A stretch of 52,072 nt of DNA from Eubacterium ramulus (GCF_003122485.1 NZ_JRFU01000008.1:1-52072), one strand, 5' to 3'. Positions 33,179 through 43,691 are shown, numbered from the stretch's first letter. The notes: a model not told the origin generated them from the sequence alone. Translations and numbers: made by a program.

Positions 33179-35504
33179 TGTTTTCTCCATTCATTGCTAT
33201 TTTCAGCACATCTTCCATTTTTTTCACGTAACAAATCTGCAGACCTTCTTTGATTTCCTCTGAAATCTCTGCCACGTCCGCTTCATTCTGCGCCGGAACA
33301 CATACGGTACGGATTCCGGCTACTTTCGCTGCCAGCAGTTTTTCCTTCAAGCCACCAATTGGCAGTACACGACCACGCAGTGTAATTTCTCCGGTCATCG
33401 CCACATCCGCACGCACCGGTTTCTTTGTGATGGCAGACAGCATTGCCGTTGCCATGGTAATACCGGCAGACGGACCGTCTTTTGGTACCGCTCCTTCCGG
33501 AATATGAATGTGAATATCATGTTTTGTAAAAAACTCTTCCGGAATGTCATACTGCTCGCCTACAGAACGGATATAACTGATACCCGCCTGTGCAGACTCT
33601 TTCATCACATCGCCAAGCTGACCGGTCAGTTTAAATTCACCTTTTCCCGGCATTACATTTACTTCGATCTGAAGAGTATCTCCGCCCACACTGGTCCATG
33701 CCAGTCCGCGCACAATACCGATTTCATCCTGATCGTTGATGCGATCCACATGGAAACGCTCTTTTCCAAGATAGTTCTCCAACTGATCCTTTTCTACATG
33801 CACTGCGGTACAGTTTCCTTCATAAATTTCTCTGGCTGCTTTTCTGCAGATCTCACCCAGTTTTCGCTCCAGATTACGCACACCAGCTTCTCTGGTGTAT
33901 CCGCTGATAACCTGATGCATCGCCTCATCAGTAATCGTAAGCTGCTCTGTCGACAGACCGTTTTTCTCTTTCTGTTTTTCCAGCAGATGTTCTTTTGCGA
34001 TATGCATTTTCTCATTTTCGGTATAACTGGACACTTCAATCAGTTCCATACGATCCAGCAACGGACGCGGAATCGTATGTACATCGTTGGCTGTCGCAAT
34101 AAACAGCACTTCGGATAAATCCACTGGCATATCTACATAATGATCGATAAACTTGGAATTTTGCTCAGAATCCAGTACTTCAAGCATGGCAGAAGACGGA
34201 TCGCCCTTGTAATCGCTGCTCATTTTATCGATCTCATCCAGCAGCATCAGCGGATTTTTCACGCCCGCCTGACGGATTCCCTGAATCAGTCGTCCCGGCA
34301 TGGCACCTACATAAGTACGGCGGTGTCCGCGGATTTCCGCTTCATCTTTCACGCCGCCCAGACAAATGCGTACATATTTTTTATCCAGTGCGCGGGCAAC
34401 GGAACGGGCAATACTTGTTTTTCCGGTTCCAGGAGGTCCCACCAGACAGATGATCGGGCTCTCACCGCTCTTGGTCAGTCCACGAACTGCCAGAAATTCC
34501 AACACACGCTCTTTTACTTTTTCCAGACCATAATGATCATCATTCAAAATTTGCTCTGCATTTTTCAGATCGGTATTATCCTCTGATTTTTTATTCCATG
34601 GAAGATCCAGTAACGTCTCGATATAACCGCGCACAACGCTGCCCTCGGACGGACTGTTTGCCACATTTTTAAAACGGGCAATTTCTTTTCGAATCCGTTC
34701 TTTGACAGACTCATCTGCTTCCAGTTTTTCCAGAGCTTCCTCAAACTGCTTGATATCGGAGGTGGTATTATCCTCTCCAAGTTCCTCCCGGATGACTTTC
34801 ATTTCTTCCCGAAGAATGTACTCTTTCTGATTTTTATCTACCCGCTCTTTGACTTTTTCCTGCAGTTCATTTTTGATCTGCATGATGTTTGTCTCATACA
34901 GCAGAATCTGCATCAATGCTTCGTACTGCTCTGTCACGGATTCTGTCTCTAATAATTTCTGTCGTTTTTCAAAACTGATCGGCAGATTTCCGGCTACGAT
35001 CCGGATAAAGCTATGCAGTTCATTTAATCCATCTGCCTGCTTTTTCAATTCTTTCCCGATTTTCGGATTGGAAGCACAATATTTCAGCAATTCTTCCTGC
35101 AATGCACGCAGCATTGCTTCCTCTACTTCCGGTGCAAGCACTTCTTTTTCTTCGCTTTCCTCTGCCAGCACAACCTGTGCTTTCAGCAATTCATCATTGT
35201 CTATAAAATAAGCCAGCTCGGCTTTTTCTTTCGCCTCAACGATTACCCGCACGACATGATTCTGCATTTTGACGATCTGTTTGATCTCTGCAATGACACC
35301 GATTGCATACACATCATCCTGTGTCGCATGCTCGGTCTGCATATCTTTCTGTGTTACCAGAAAAATGCAGTTGTCTCCGTTCATTGCCTCTTCCACTGCA
35401 TGAATGGATTTCCGGGCACTGATATCAAAATGGGATACCACCCCCGGCAGCAATACAGAACCACGCAGGATCACGGCTGGTAATTCTTTCAAAATTTCAC
35501 CCAT
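33168..35504 (-). CDS. lon: ATP-dependent protease Lon
   Basis: About 778 residues: N-terminal substrate-recognition domain (1-200), coiled coil, AAA+ module with Walker [10 protein letters not shown] and Walker B LLLDEID, and the C-terminal protease with the catalytic Ser in PKDGPSAG and Lys in [10 protein letters not shown]. The start at 35504 follows a GAGAGGAA site, and the frame extends 11 codons further upstream without one. Degrades misfolded and regulatory proteins in the cytoplasm. It follows clpX after a terminator-like hairpin (35617-35651), so it may also have its own promoter. Confidence 0.96.
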   Translation of the reverse strand: MGEILKELPAVILRGSVLLPGVVSHFDISARKSIHAVEEAMNGDNCIFLVTQKDMQTEHATQDDVYAIGVIAEIKQIVKMQNHVVRVIVEAKEKAELAYFIDNDELLKAQVVLAEESEEKEVLAPEVEEAMLRALQEELLKYCASNPKIGKELKKQADGLNELHSFIRIVAGNLPISFEKRQKLLETESVTEQYEALMQILLYETNIMQIKNELQEKVKERVDKNQKEYILREEMKVIREELGEDNTTSDIKQFEEALEKLEADESVKERIRKEIARFKNVANSPSEGSVVRGYIETLLDLPWNKKSEDNTDLKNAEQILNDDHYGLEKVKERVLEFLAVRGLTKSGESPIICLVGPPGTGKTSIARSVARALDKKYVRICLGGVKDEAEIRGHRRTYVGAMPGRLIQGIRQAGVKNPLMLLDEIDKMSSDYKGDPSSAMLEVLDSEQNSKFIDHYVDMPVDLSEVLFIATANDVHTIPRPLLDRMELIEVSSYTENEKMHIAKEHLLEKQKEKNGLSTEQLTITDEAMHQVISGYTREAGVRNLERKLGEICRKAAREIYEGNCTAVHVEKDQLENYLGKERFHVDRINDQDEIGIVRGLAWTSVGGDTLQIEVNVMPGKGEFKLTGQLGDVMKESAQAGISYIRSVGEQYDIPEEFFTKHDIHIHIPEGAVPKDGPSAGITMATAMLSAITKKPVRADVAMTGEITLRGRVLPIGGLKEKLLAAKVAGIRTVCVPAQNEADVAEISEEIKEGLQICYVKKMEDVLKIAMNGENNDH

Positions 35505-35616
35505 GTTATTCCTCTCTCTATTTCCAGACTTTCCCAAAAGTCTTTGTTACATTCCAAGCATTTTCCTATCTCGCACATCTCTTTTCTTTCAATTATGTAC
35601 TATAACGAAAATGCTA

Positions 35617-35651
35617 CAAGGGGCGGCGCCATATATCTGACCCCGCCCTTG
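35617..35651 (-). terminator. Hairpin between clpX and lon
   Basis: CAAGGGGCGG pairs with CCGCCCTTG around a 16-nt loop, with one unpaired G in the left arm, in the 185-bp clpX-lon gap. There is no long T-run on the minus strand, so it may act as an attenuator or processing site instead of a full terminator. No confident promoter for lon was found in the gap. Confidence 0.45.
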
Positions 35652-35689
35652 CAAAACGGAAAACACTTTTTAGCTGTATTTCCCTCTTT

Positions 35690-36949
35690 TTATTTCTCAG
35701 TTTCAATCGCACCATTACGATACTCAAGGATTGCTTCTCCTTTTCCTTCTACCATATCTTTTGTAATCGTGCATTTCTTAATATTTTTATCAGACGGAAT
35801 CCGATACATCAGATCCATCATGACATTTTCCATGATGGCACGCAGACCACGCGCACCTGTCTTCCGGTTGATGGTCAGATCTGCCACTGCATCCAAAGCA
35901 TCATCCTCAAAAACAAGTTCTACCTCGTCTAAGGAGAACAGTTTCTGATACTGTTTTAACAAAGAGTTTTTCGGCTCTTTTAAGATGCGGATCAGATCCT
36001 CACGCTCCAGTGCTTCCAGAGAAACCGTGATCGGCACACGTCCCATAAACTCCGGGATCATACCGAATTTTACAAAATCCTGCGGAAGCGCGTCTTTCAG
36101 AAGTTCACTGATATTTTTATCATTCTCTCCTGCCAGTTCTGCATTAAATCCAATGGAACCACGATCCATACGGTTTTCGATAATACGATCGATGCCTTCG
36201 AAGGCACCACCACAGATAAACAGAATGTTCGTGGTATCGATCGGGATCAGTTCCTGCTGTGGATGCTTTCTGCCCCCCTGTGGTGGAACAGACGCAATGG
36301 TTCCTTCCAGAATCTTTAACAATGCCTGCTGTACACCTTCACCGGAAACGTCTCTTGTGATAGACGCATTTTCGGATTTACGTGTGATCTTATCAATCTC
36401 ATCAATATAAATGATGCCGTATTCTGCTTTAGACACATCATAATCTGCTGCCTGAATGATCTTCAGCAGAATATTTTCCACATCCTCACCGACATATCCG
36501 GCTTCTGTCAATGTGGTCGCATCTGCGATTGCGAACGGCACATTCAGGATTTTCGCTAATGTCTGTGCCAGTAATGTCTTACCGGAACCAGTCGGTCCAA
36601 GCATCAGGATATTACTTTTCTGCAGTTCTACATCCAGATCCGGCTCCGCCAGAATTCGTTTGTAATGATTATATACCGCTACGGATAGTACTTTCTTCGC
36701 TTCATCCTGACCAATGACATAATCATCCAGAAATGCCTTGATTTCTTCCGGTGTCAGCAAGTTAATATCCATATGGTCATTTTCTTCGTAATCCTGCATT
36801 TCCTCTTCCAGAATCTCGTTGCAGGTCTCGATACACTCATCACAGATATAGATGCCTGCCGGTCCCGCAATCAGTTTGTGTACCTGATCCTGGGTTTTAT
36901 TACAAAAAGAGCAACGTATTTTATCGCCCTGATTTATTCTTCCTGCCAT
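35690..36949 (-). CDS. clpX: ClpX, ATPase subunit of Clp protease
   Basis: 419 residues. N-terminal zinc finger ([14 protein letters not shown], then YICDECIE), AAA+ domain with Walker [16 protein letters not shown], Walker [10 protein letters not shown], and the IGF-type ClpP-docking loop near [13 protein letters not shown]. It unfolds substrates and feeds ClpP. It starts 24 bp after clpP, so the two are co-translated. Length and motifs are standard. Confidence 0.97.
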   Translation of the reverse strand: MAGRINQGDKIRCSFCNKTQDQVHKLIAGPAGIYICDECIETCNEILEEEMQDYEENDHMDINLLTPEEIKAFLDDYVIGQDEAKKVLSVAVYNHYKRILAEPDLDVELQKSNILMLGPTGSGKTLLAQTLAKILNVPFAIADATTLTEAGYVGEDVENILLKIIQAADYDVSKAEYGIIYIDEIDKITRKSENASITRDVSGEGVQQALLKILEGTIASVPPQGGRKHPQQELIPIDTTNILFICGGAFEGIDRIIENRMDRGSIGFNAELAGENDKNISELLKDALPQDFVKFGMIPEFMGRVPITVSLEALEREDLIRILKEPKNSLLKQYQKLFSLDEVELVFEDDALDAVADLTINRKTGARGLRAIMENVMMDLMYRIPSDKNIKKCTITKDMVEGKGEAILEYRNGAIETEK

Positions 36950-36973
36950 TCAATCTTACTCCCACGCTACATT

Positions 36974-37558
36974 TTACTGTCTGTTTGTGATTACGGCATC
37001 AATCAAACCGTAAGCTTTTGCTTCTTCTGCAGTCATATAGTTATCACGCTCAGTATCTGCAGCTACTACTTCGTAAGGCTGGCCTGTATTTTCAGATAAA
37101 ATACGATTTAAGCGTTCTTTTGTCTTCAGGATATTCTCTGCTACGATCTGAATATCAGTAGCCTGTCCTTTTGCTCCGCCAGAAGGCTGATGAATCATAA
37201 TCTCTGCATTTGGAAGGGCATAACGTTTTCCTTTTGTTCCGCCTGCCAGTAAGAATGCGCCCATGCTTGCCGCCATACCGATACAGATTGTAGAAACATC
37301 GCATTTGATGTACTGCATGGTATCATAAATAGCCAGACCACAGGAAACAACTCCACCCGGAGAGTTGATATATAACTGGATATCCTTGCCCGGATCTTCA
37401 GACTCAAGGAACAGAAGCTGTGCTACAATCAGACTTGCAGTCGTCTCATTTACTTCTTCCCCCAGGAAAATGATTCTATCTTTTAACAGTCTGGAATAAA
37501 TATCATAATTCCGCTCGCCTCTGCTTGTCTGCTCAACAACGTAAGGTACTAAACTCAT
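36974..37558 (-). CDS. clpP: ClpP, proteolytic subunit of Clp protease
   Basis: 194 residues from the ATG at 37558, which has a GGAGGT-type site. The frame extends 38 codons further upstream but that part is atypical for ClpP. The catalytic triad is visible: Ser in IGMAASMGA, His in IMIHQPSGG, and Asp in the ADTERDNYM region. It forms the two-ring proteolytic barrel with ClpX. It follows tig after a terminator. Confidence 0.97.
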   Translation of the reverse strand: MSLVPYVVEQTSRGERNYDIYSRLLKDRIIFLGEEVNETTASLIVAQLLFLESEDPGKDIQLYINSPGGVVSCGLAIYDTMQYIKCDVSTICIGMAASMGAFLLAGGTKGKRYALPNAEIMIHQPSGGAKGQATDIQIVAENILKTKERLNRILSENTGQPYEVVAADTERDNYMTAEEAKAYGLIDAVITNRQ

Positions 37559-37647
37559 ATTGCTACCTCCTACTATTTTAATTGTTTTCAGTTTTTTCGC
37601 CCTTGCATACGATTTTTTATCGGACACTCGTTTTTCTGAAAAACATG

Positions 37648-37683
37648 AAAAGCAGACCGGCCTCGCCGGCACGATCTGCTTTT
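37648..37683 (-). terminator. Terminator after tig
   Basis: AAAAGCAGA pairs with TCTGCTTTT, with an inner CCGGC/GCCGG stem, a typical A-stem-T bidirectional terminator shape. It lies about 50 bp downstream of the trigger factor stop codon and upstream of clpP. Partial readthrough would allow tig-clpP co-expression. Confidence 0.75.
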
Positions 37684-37734
37684 GTATTATTCATTTTATG
37701 ATACAGGACTTAACGCACCTGCTTTATCTGAGAA

Positions 37735-39078
37735 TTATTCAGCTGTTTCTGTTTCTGCTTCAACGTCTTTCTCTTTTTTTGTTTTTGCTTTTGCACGTGG
37801 TTTTACAGAGTCTGTGATCAGTTCAACTGCTTTCTGTACTGCAAGATCCTGTTTCATGTTCTCTTTCTCATCCGCGCCCATGTACTCTTTGAGCTTGTCA
37901 GCTTCCATATTGTACATTGTAGCCATTTTCTCAATCTCAGCATCTACATCTGCATCTGTGATCTCGATATTCTCTTCTTTTGCAATCTGCTCAAGAACAA
38001 GGCTGCTCTTGATACGTGTGATTGCATCCGGACGAACCTGCTCTTTTAACTGATCAATTGTCAGTCCTGAGAACTGAAGGTACTGATCCATGGACAGTCC
38101 CTGCTGAGCCATCTGCTGAGCGAACTGGTTGATCATGTTCTCGCACTGTGTATCGATCATCGCATCCGGGAGTTCCATTGTGGATTTGTCTACGATCTTG
38201 TTGATTGCTTCATCCTGGTATGCACTTTTGATCTCGTTCTGTTTCTGTTCTTCTAATTTAGCTTTTACATCAGCTTTGTACTCATCAACAGTATCGAACT
38301 CAGATACATCCTGAACGAACTCGTCATCAAGCTCCGGAATCTCTTTTGATTTGATCTCATGGATTTTAACTTTGAATGTAGCTTCTTTTCCAGCGAGGTC
38401 TTCTGCATGATACTCCTCCGGGAATGTAACATTTACGTCTACATCATCACCAGCGTTTTTACCGATCAGCTGATCTTCAAATCCTGGGATAAAGCTTCCG
38501 GAACCGATCTCTAAGGAGTGGTTCTCGCCTTTTCCGCCTTCAAATGCAACACCGTCTACAAACCCTTCAAAATCGATCACTGCTGTATCACCGTTCTCGA
38601 TTGCACGATCTTCAACGTTGATTGTTCTTGCATTTTTCTCACGTTCTTTGTCGATTGCTGCTGTTACATCTTCGTCTGTTACAGTTCCGTCTACTTTAGT
38701 AACTGTTACACCGATGTATTTTCCAAGTGTTACTTCCGGTTTTGTAGCAACTTCTGCTGTGAAGATGAACGGTTTGCCTTTCTCAATCTGAGTAATATCA
38801 ACAACCGGTCTGGATACGATATCCTCTCCACACTCTTTTGCTGCATCAGCATATGCCTGCGGGATTAATGCGTTTGCTGCGTCTTCATAGAATACACCAG
38901 CGCCATACATTTTCTCAACCATAGCTCTCGGAACTTTTCCTTTACGGAATCCTGGCATGCTGATATTTTTCTTCTGTCTGTTATATGCTTCCTGAAGTGC
39001 TTTCTCCAGTTCTTCTGCTGCAACTTCAATGGTAAGCTTTACTGTATTTTTTTCTAACTTTTCCACCTGTACGCTCAT
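37735..39078 (-). CDS. tig: Trigger factor
   Basis: 447 residues: N-terminal ribosome-binding domain with the MPGFRKGKVPR signature (near 41), FKBP-type prolyl isomerase domain (about 160-245, VDGVAFEGGKGENHSLEIGSGSFIPG split over it) and a helical C-terminal chaperone domain rich in Met/Gln. It ends in a Lys/Glu-rich tail. It holds nascent chains at the ribosome. It starts with a GAGGAAA site behind a good sigma-A promoter (39165-39193). The tig-clpP-clpX order is widely conserved in bacteria. Confidence 0.97.
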   Translation of the reverse strand: MSVQVEKLEKNTVKLTIEVAAEELEKALQEAYNRQKKNISMPGFRKGKVPRAMVEKMYGAGVFYEDAANALIPQAYADAAKECGEDIVSRPVVDITQIEKGKPFIFTAEVATKPEVTLGKYIGVTVTKVDGTVTDEDVTAAIDKEREKNARTINVEDRAIENGDTAVIDFEGFVDGVAFEGGKGENHSLEIGSGSFIPGFEDQLIGKNAGDDVDVNVTFPEEYHAEDLAGKEATFKVKIHEIKSKEIPELDDEFVQDVSEFDTVDEYKADVKAKLEEQKQNEIKSAYQDEAINKIVDKSTMELPDAMIDTQCENMINQFAQQMAQQGLSMDQYLQFSGLTIDQLKEQVRPDAITRIKSSLVLEQIAKEENIEITDADVDAEIEKMATMYNMEADKLKEYMGADEKENMKQDLAVQKAVELITDSVKPRAKAKTKKEKDVEAETETAE

Positions 39079-39164
39079 TCTGACAATTTCCTCCTTTATA
39101 TATATGTAGTCACGTGTAATTTCTTTGAAAAAGGTATACTTTAACTACTTACAGTCATTTTTGG

Positions 39165-39193
39165 ATTATAACACACTGGTTTTATAATTGCAA
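39165..39193 (-). promoter_or_regulatory. Sigma-A promoter of tig
   Basis: Minus strand TTGCAA, 17-nt spacer, TATAAT, about 90 bp upstream of the trigger factor start. A nearly ideal housekeeping promoter. The 346-bp region 39079-39424 also carries a weaker plus-strand candidate at 39243-39271 and nothing else I recognise. Confidence 0.75.
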
Positions 39194-39242
39194 GTGATAT
39201 TCATCTGTGCCGCGTCTCCCGAACATTGGTTCGTTTTTCCAG

Positions 39243-39271
39243 TTGCATTCTATTATTTTTTATGTTATGCT
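39243..39271 (+). promoter_or_regulatory. Candidate promoter of the radical-SAM pair
   Basis: Plus strand TTGCAT, 17-nt spacer, TATGCT, about 155 bp before the radical-SAM gene. Acceptable but not strong match to the sigma-A consensus. Confidence 0.4.
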
Positions 39272-39424
39272 ATTTTCGTAATCGAACAGATGTTCTGTGT
39301 CTTATTTAAAAATAATACTATAACACATAAATATTGTCAATATAGAAAACACACAGACACTGCCTCAAACTTTCCAAAAATGAAGCACTGAGGTAAATAC
39401 TGCGGATTTGAGGTGAAACGAATT

Positions 39425-40978
39425 ATGGAACTTTATGATACAACACTTTCTTTACATGAAAAACTGGAAATATTATCCGATGCTGCAAAATATGATGTCG
39501 CCTGTACTTCCAGTGGCGTTGACCGCCGTGGGAAAAAGGGAAGTCTTGGAAATTCCTGTGCTGCCGGTATCTGCCACAGCTTTGCAGGCGATGGCAGATG
39601 TATTTCCCTGCTAAAAATCTTACAGAGCAACGACTGCATCTACGATTGCAAATACTGTCTGAGCCGCGCCAATAATGATTGCCGGCGTGCAACCTTCACC
39701 CCGGAAGAAATCTGCACACTGGTGATTGAATTTTATAAACGCAACTATATTGAAGGGCTGTTCCTAAGTTCCGCCGTATACAAAAATCCAACTCACACAA
39801 TGGAATTGATGTATCAGACTCTTTTCCTGCTGCGTAACAAATATCGTTTCAATGGCTATATTCATGTAAAGGCTATTCCGCACGCTCCCGATGAACTTCT
39901 GGAACAGATTGGCTATCTGGCTGACCGCATGAGCATCAATCTGGAACTTCCAACCGCGGAAGGACTTTCTATGTTGGCCCCGCAAAAAACACGCGCCTCT
40001 ATTCTGACGCCCATGCGCAGTATGCAGCAGCGAATCAGTGGATACCGGCTTGCCATTGGGAAAAGTGCCACCATGGAGCGTCATCGGGGTAACCGTTATC
40101 TGGATCACAGTATCTTTACAGATGCTGTGCATATTGGTAATTCGTCCGCGCATACTAACTCACGCAACACTGCTGATCTTACACACATTACCCCAGATAT
40201 GCATGCGCTGCTGACAGAAAACACTCCCATTTCCGTTCACTCACAGCACCGCTTTTCTGACCATAATAAAACTGATTTAGATGCATTTTCGATATCGTCC
40301 ACATCGGCTGCTTCTCCCCAGAACATGTACGGTCATCCGGATCGTCCTTTTGCCCCTGCCGGACAGAGTACCCAGATGATCATCGGAGCAACCGGTGAAA
40401 CAGATTTTGAAATTTTATCTACCACGCAGGCACTTTATCAAAATTTTGACCTGAAACGTGTTTTTTACTCCGCTTATATTCCATTAAATGAAGATGCCCT
40501 GCTTCCTGCCATTGGGACACTGCCACCGCTGCTGCGTGAACATCGGCTTTATCAGGCAGACTGGTTACTGCGCTATTATGGATTTCATGCTTCCGAACTG
40601 CTGACCCCGGATCGACCAAATTTCAATCTGGCACTTGACCCGAAATGTGATTGGGCGTTACGCCATCTGGAACAGTTTCCGGTAGAAGTTGCCTGTGCAG
40701 ATTACTCTACGCTCATGCGTGTACCTGGCATTGGTGCAAAATCAGCACTGCGTATTCTGAAAGCCCGCCGGCTCGGTCCGCTGTCCTTTGACAGTATCCA
40801 AAAAATGGGTGTTGTCCTGAAACGTGCCCAATACTTTATTACCTGTAACGGAAAAATGCATGTACCGATCCGCCTGGACGAAAGTTTTATTACCCGACAG
40901 CTTACGGCAACCGATGCCAAAGCCAATTATATGATTGCCGCTTCTGGAGAAATTTATGAACAGCTATCTCTATTTTGA
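39425..40978 (+). CDS. Radical SAM DNA modification/repair protein (TIGR03916 type) with an insertion
   Basis: 517 residues. The radical SAM cluster motif CIYDCKYC (Cys71, 75, 78) follows DGRCISLLKILQSND. LKRVFYSAYIPL and a helix-hairpin-helix LMRVPGIGAKSALRIL (near 429-444) match the family linked to uracil-DNA glycosylase. Between ILTPM and FAPAGQSTQMI lie about 110 residues (about 200-310) where my memory of the family has about 25, so there is a polar insertion. The ATG at 39425 is chosen for its GAGGTG site. It overlaps the frame of its partner gene. The exact reaction is unknown. Confidence 0.85.
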   Translation: MELYDTTLSLHEKLEILSDAAKYDVACTSSGVDRRGKKGSLGNSCAAGICHSFAGDGRCISLLKILQSNDCIYDCKYCLSRANNDCRRATFTPEEICTLVIEFYKRNYIEGLFLSSAVYKNPTHTMELMYQTLFLLRNKYRFNGYIHVKAIPHAPDELLEQIGYLADRMSINLELPTAEGLSMLAPQKTRASILTPMRSMQQRISGYRLAIGKSATMERHRGNRYLDHSIFTDAVHIGNSSAHTNSRNTADLTHITPDMHALLTENTPISVHSQHRFSDHNKTDLDAFSISSTSAASPQNMYGHPDRPFAPAGQSTQMIIGATGETDFEILSTTQALYQNFDLKRVFYSAYIPLNEDALLPAIGTLPPLLREHRLYQADWLLRYYGFHASELLTPDRPNFNLALDPKCDWALRHLEQFPVEVACADYSTLMRVPGIGAKSALRILKARRLGPLSFDSIQKMGVVLKRAQYFITCNGKMHVPIRLDESFITRQLTATDAKANYMIAASGEIYEQLSLF

Positions 40979-40995
40979 TTATTATGGAGGCAATG

Positions 40996-41754
40996 ATGAC
41001 GATCTATACTTGTGAAAATACATTTGAAGCAATGATGACGTGTATCTATGATGCATGGGCATCCAAAGAAGGACATCAGAATATCCGTCTGAAAGCAGAA
41101 CCAGTAGGCGATATGGAATTATTCTGTGAATACCGCCCGATTCAGACAGATACGGAAAAAGCGAAGAAAGTTGTCCGTTCCATCCAGAAAAAACTGTCTT
41201 TCTCCGCATATATTATGATTTACCGTTGTGCTATGTCCGAACATCCGGATAAGCTCGACCGGATCTATCGCTTCCTGCTTCTGGGATTCGCTTATCCTGA
41301 TAAAATCACGGATATGCTGCAGCATCCTTATGTCAGTGCCGTATTTGAATTAAGCCGAAGCGTCATGAATGAAGCTCATATATTCCGGGAAATTGTTCGT
41401 TTCCAGGCGCTTCCTGACGGAGTTCTGGTCGCACATATTGAACCAAAGTCGAATATTCTAACCCTGCTCTATCCTGCTTTTGATGATCGGATGCCTTCGG
41501 AAAACTGGCTCATTATAGATGATACCCGTTCCATTGCAGCCATTCATTCTGCCGATCAGGAAACTTATCTTACTACCTTGTCTACAGATGAGTTGCAGCG
41601 ATTAAAACATACCGAAGATATGACAGATCCATTTATCGATATGTGGAAATCATTTTTTCATCATATTGAAATTGCAGAGCGGAAAAATCCAAGTTGTCAG
41701 CGTACGCATTTACCAATTTGGTACCGGAAACATGCAACCGAATTTCTTGATTAA
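40996..41754 (+). CDS. DNA metabolism protein (TIGR03915 type), partner of the radical SAM protein
   Basis: About 252 residues, starting MTIYTCENTFEAMMTCIYDA, typical of this family. DUF4130-like features include RIYRFLLLGFAY and the C-terminal WKSFFHHIEIAERKNPSCQRTHLP..YR segment. Some homologues are fused to uracil-DNA glycosylase. I chose the ATG 5 nt after GGAGG; other ATGs lie 3 and 12 bp upstream. It starts 17 bp after the radical SAM gene. They are expected to act together on damaged or modified nucleobases. The mechanism is not known. Confidence 0.85.
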   Translation: MTIYTCENTFEAMMTCIYDAWASKEGHQNIRLKAEPVGDMELFCEYRPIQTDTEKAKKVVRSIQKKLSFSAYIMIYRCAMSEHPDKLDRIYRFLLLGFAYPDKITDMLQHPYVSAVFELSRSVMNEAHIFREIVRFQALPDGVLVAHIEPKSNILTLLYPAFDDRMPSENWLIIDDTRSIAAIHSADQETYLTTLSTDELQRLKHTEDMTDPFIDMWKSFFHHIEIAERKNPSCQRTHLPIWYRKHATEFLD

Positions 41755-41810
41755 GGTGGCTTAAAATTTACTATTTAAGTCTTAATAAGAACTCCTGCTA
41801 TTTTTTCTTG
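41753..41810. repeat. Partial copy of the MITE-like end sequence
   Basis: AAGGTGGCTTAAAATTTACT followed by AATAAGAACTCC, homologous to the end of the element at 27674-27816 read in reverse complement. It overlaps the stop codon of the preceding gene. A decayed right end (GACCAC near 41942-41947) could make the whole 41753-41951 region one element containing the hairpin at 41855. Confidence 0.5.
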
Positions 41811-41854
41811 GCAAATGATAAAAGTAGAATGGTATAAATTGAGAAAAGTAAATT

Positions 41855-41926
41855 AAGCGCCAGTCAGGCAATCTTTCCTCAGCGAGCGATTGTTAGCCGC
41901 AGAGGTAAGATTGATGACTGGCGCTT
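41855..41926. terminator. Long hairpin with GATTGTTA apex (copy 4)
   Basis: A 12-bp outer stem (AAGCGCCAGTCA and complement), a CAATCTT/AAGATTG second stem, a CCTC/GAGG pair and the loop GATTGTTA at 41888-41895 on the plus strand. It lies between convergent genes and 34 bp beyond the deoD stop codon. Confidence 0.7.
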
Positions 41927-41959
41927 TCACAACCTAAATCTTGACCACAAAAGAAGCTA

Positions 41960-42682
41960 TTACAGACTTCTCCATGCAGTTTCAAGTGCGATCTCAATCA
42001 TCTCATCAAAGGACTCCTGACGCTCTAAAGCAGTCAGTTCCTCATGACGGAACATATGATCAGAAATAGACAGAATACTTAAAGCTTTCTTATGAGAAGC
42101 TACTGCTTCCCAGTAAATTCCTGCTGTCTCCATTTCTACACAGAGCATTCCAAGATCACGGCACAGTGACGGAATATTGGAATCTGCATTGTAGAATACA
42201 TCTGTTGTAAATACATTTCCAACTTTTACGCTTGCTTCTCTCTCATTGCAGATATCAACTGCATCTTTCAGCAGATCAAAATCAGCAGTCGGAGCAAGTG
42301 TTCCCGGGAAACCATACTGTACATCAAATTTAGAGTTTGTAGATGCGCTCATAGCGATAACAACGTCACGTACTTTCATATCATCACGAAGTGCACCTGC
42401 AGAACCTACACGAATGATAGAATCTACATCAAAGAAGTTATACAGTTCATGTGCGTATAATGTCATAGACGGAATACCCATACCGCTTCCCATAACAGAG
42501 ATGCGTTTTCCTTTATATGTACCTGTATATCCGTACATATTACGAACAGTGTTGAATAATTCCGGATTCTCCAGATATTTTTCTGCAATATATTTTGCGC
42601 GCAGCGGATCTCCTGGCATCAGGACTGCTTTTGCAACTTTTTCCTTATCTGCAACGATGCATGCGGAAGGTGTTGAAATCAT
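41960..42682 (-). CDS. deoD: Purine-nucleoside phosphorylase
   Basis: Splits purine nucleosides with phosphate to base and (deoxy)ribose-1-phosphate. About 240 residues, hexameric DeoD type: MPGDPLRAKYIAEKYL for phosphate binding, MSGMGIPS-like VMGSGMGIPSM, IIRVGSAGAL, VEMETAGIYW for ribose binding, and SISDH with the base-binding Asp. The start at 42682 follows AAGGAGG. A strong promoter lies at 42731-42759, so it is independent of the upstream glycyl-radical operon. It fits with the NCS2 permease at 50492 for purine salvage. Confidence 0.95.
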   Translation of the reverse strand: MISTPSACIVADKEKVAKAVLMPGDPLRAKYIAEKYLENPELFNTVRNMYGYTGTYKGKRISVMGSGMGIPSMTLYAHELYNFFDVDSIIRVGSAGALRDDMKVRDVVIAMSASTNSKFDVQYGFPGTLAPTADFDLLKDAVDICNEREASVKVGNVFTTDVFYNADSNIPSLCRDLGMLCVEMETAGIYWEAVASHKKALSILSISDHMFRHEELTALERQESFDEMIEIALETAWRSL

Positions 42683-42730
42683 AATTGTTTCCTCCTTATA
42701 CAAACTTTATTTTCGTTTATTACCTTACAC

Positions 42731-42759
42731 ACTATAAGGGATGAAAAATAAATTGTCAA
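42731..42759 (-). promoter_or_regulatory. Sigma-A promoter of deoD
   Basis: Minus-strand TTGACA, 17-nt spacer, TATAGT, about 50 bp upstream of the ATG. A GTATAC half-site lies just upstream, similar to the palindrome at the NCS2 permease promoter. Confidence 0.75.
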
Positions 42760-42827
42760 ACAAAAAGTATACACGATTTTATTCCTTCGCACACTTTTAT
42801 ATTTTCACGATTATTTATCTGAGAAAC

Positions 42828-43670
42828 TTATTTTTCCACGTAAGCAACATGTAATCCATCACCAGTACATACAGATTCATATTGATTCCATGTTCCCATT
42901 TCGTGTCCGATCAAAACATTATCTATTTTTCCATCTGCATATTTCAAAATATCCTGCATGGTTAGAATTGACTGATAAGCACTTCCTATTCCAAATCCAT
43001 TTGGCATAGAAATACCATCATCGTTTCCTCCCATAATATTTCCTTTTACATAAGCACAATCGCCTACCATGACATATTTTTTTCCTGCCGTTTCTACAAT
43101 CACTATATTACTTGCAAAAGAATGTCCCATTTGTCCTACTCTGATACTAATACCTGGAAACAAATTATCTACCTCTCCATCTAATAAAACTAAGCGATTT
43201 TCTTTTATCAAATTTATGCAGTTTTCTATGGACACATTAGACATGGAAACCTTTAATGTATTGTACTTATACGGAAGACACATTGTCTTAATCCAATTAC
43301 AAAGTTCATCTGATTGTATATAAAACTTTGCGTTTGGAAATAAATTTACACCTCCCATGTGATCCCAATGCGCATGCGTTAAAATAACATATTGTACATC
43401 TTCTGGCTCTATTCCAATTTTACGAAGTACTTTCGCTGGACTTCGGTATTGTGTAATATTCATTCCTTCAGCTAATTTCCGATGTTCTTCGTAGCTATCA
43501 TCATAACCAGTGTCAATTACAATAATTCCAGCCTCGCCTTTAATTACATTTATTGTATAAGTAACATCCGTCTGTTCACCATTTCCATAATAACCTGAAA
43601 ATACAAATGTGTTAGAAAACCCTCTTTGCACTGCATATTCTAATACCGTAATAGAATATTTTCTTTCCAT
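42828..43670 (-). CDS. MBL-fold lactonase-like hydrolase of the glycyl-radical locus
   Basis: 280 residues, AttM/AHL-lactonase group of the metallo-beta-lactamase superfamily. The zinc motif HAHWDH is near residue 108, with later ligands in GQMGHSFASN (His), MVGDCA (Asp) and LIGHEMG (His). No signal peptide. It starts 21 bp after the activase gene, so it belongs to the glycyl-radical operon. It may open or close a lactone- or lactam-type ring, or hydrolyse an activated product. Quorum-quenching is less likely in this setting. The substrate is unknown. Confidence 0.88.
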   Translation of the reverse strand: MERKYSITVLEYAVQRGFSNTFVFSGYYGNGEQTDVTYTINVIKGEAGIIVIDTGYDDSYEEHRKLAEGMNITQYRSPAKVLRKIGIEPEDVQYVILTHAHWDHMGGVNLFPNAKFYIQSDELCNWIKTMCLPYKYNTLKVSMSNVSIENCINLIKENRLVLLDGEVDNLFPGISIRVGQMGHSFASNIVIVETAGKKYVMVGDCAYVKGNIMGGNDDGISMPNGFGIGSAYQSILTMQDILKYADGKIDNVLIGHEMGTWNQYESVCTGDGLHVAYVEK

Positions 43671-43691
43671 TTTTATTTCACCCTTTATTTT

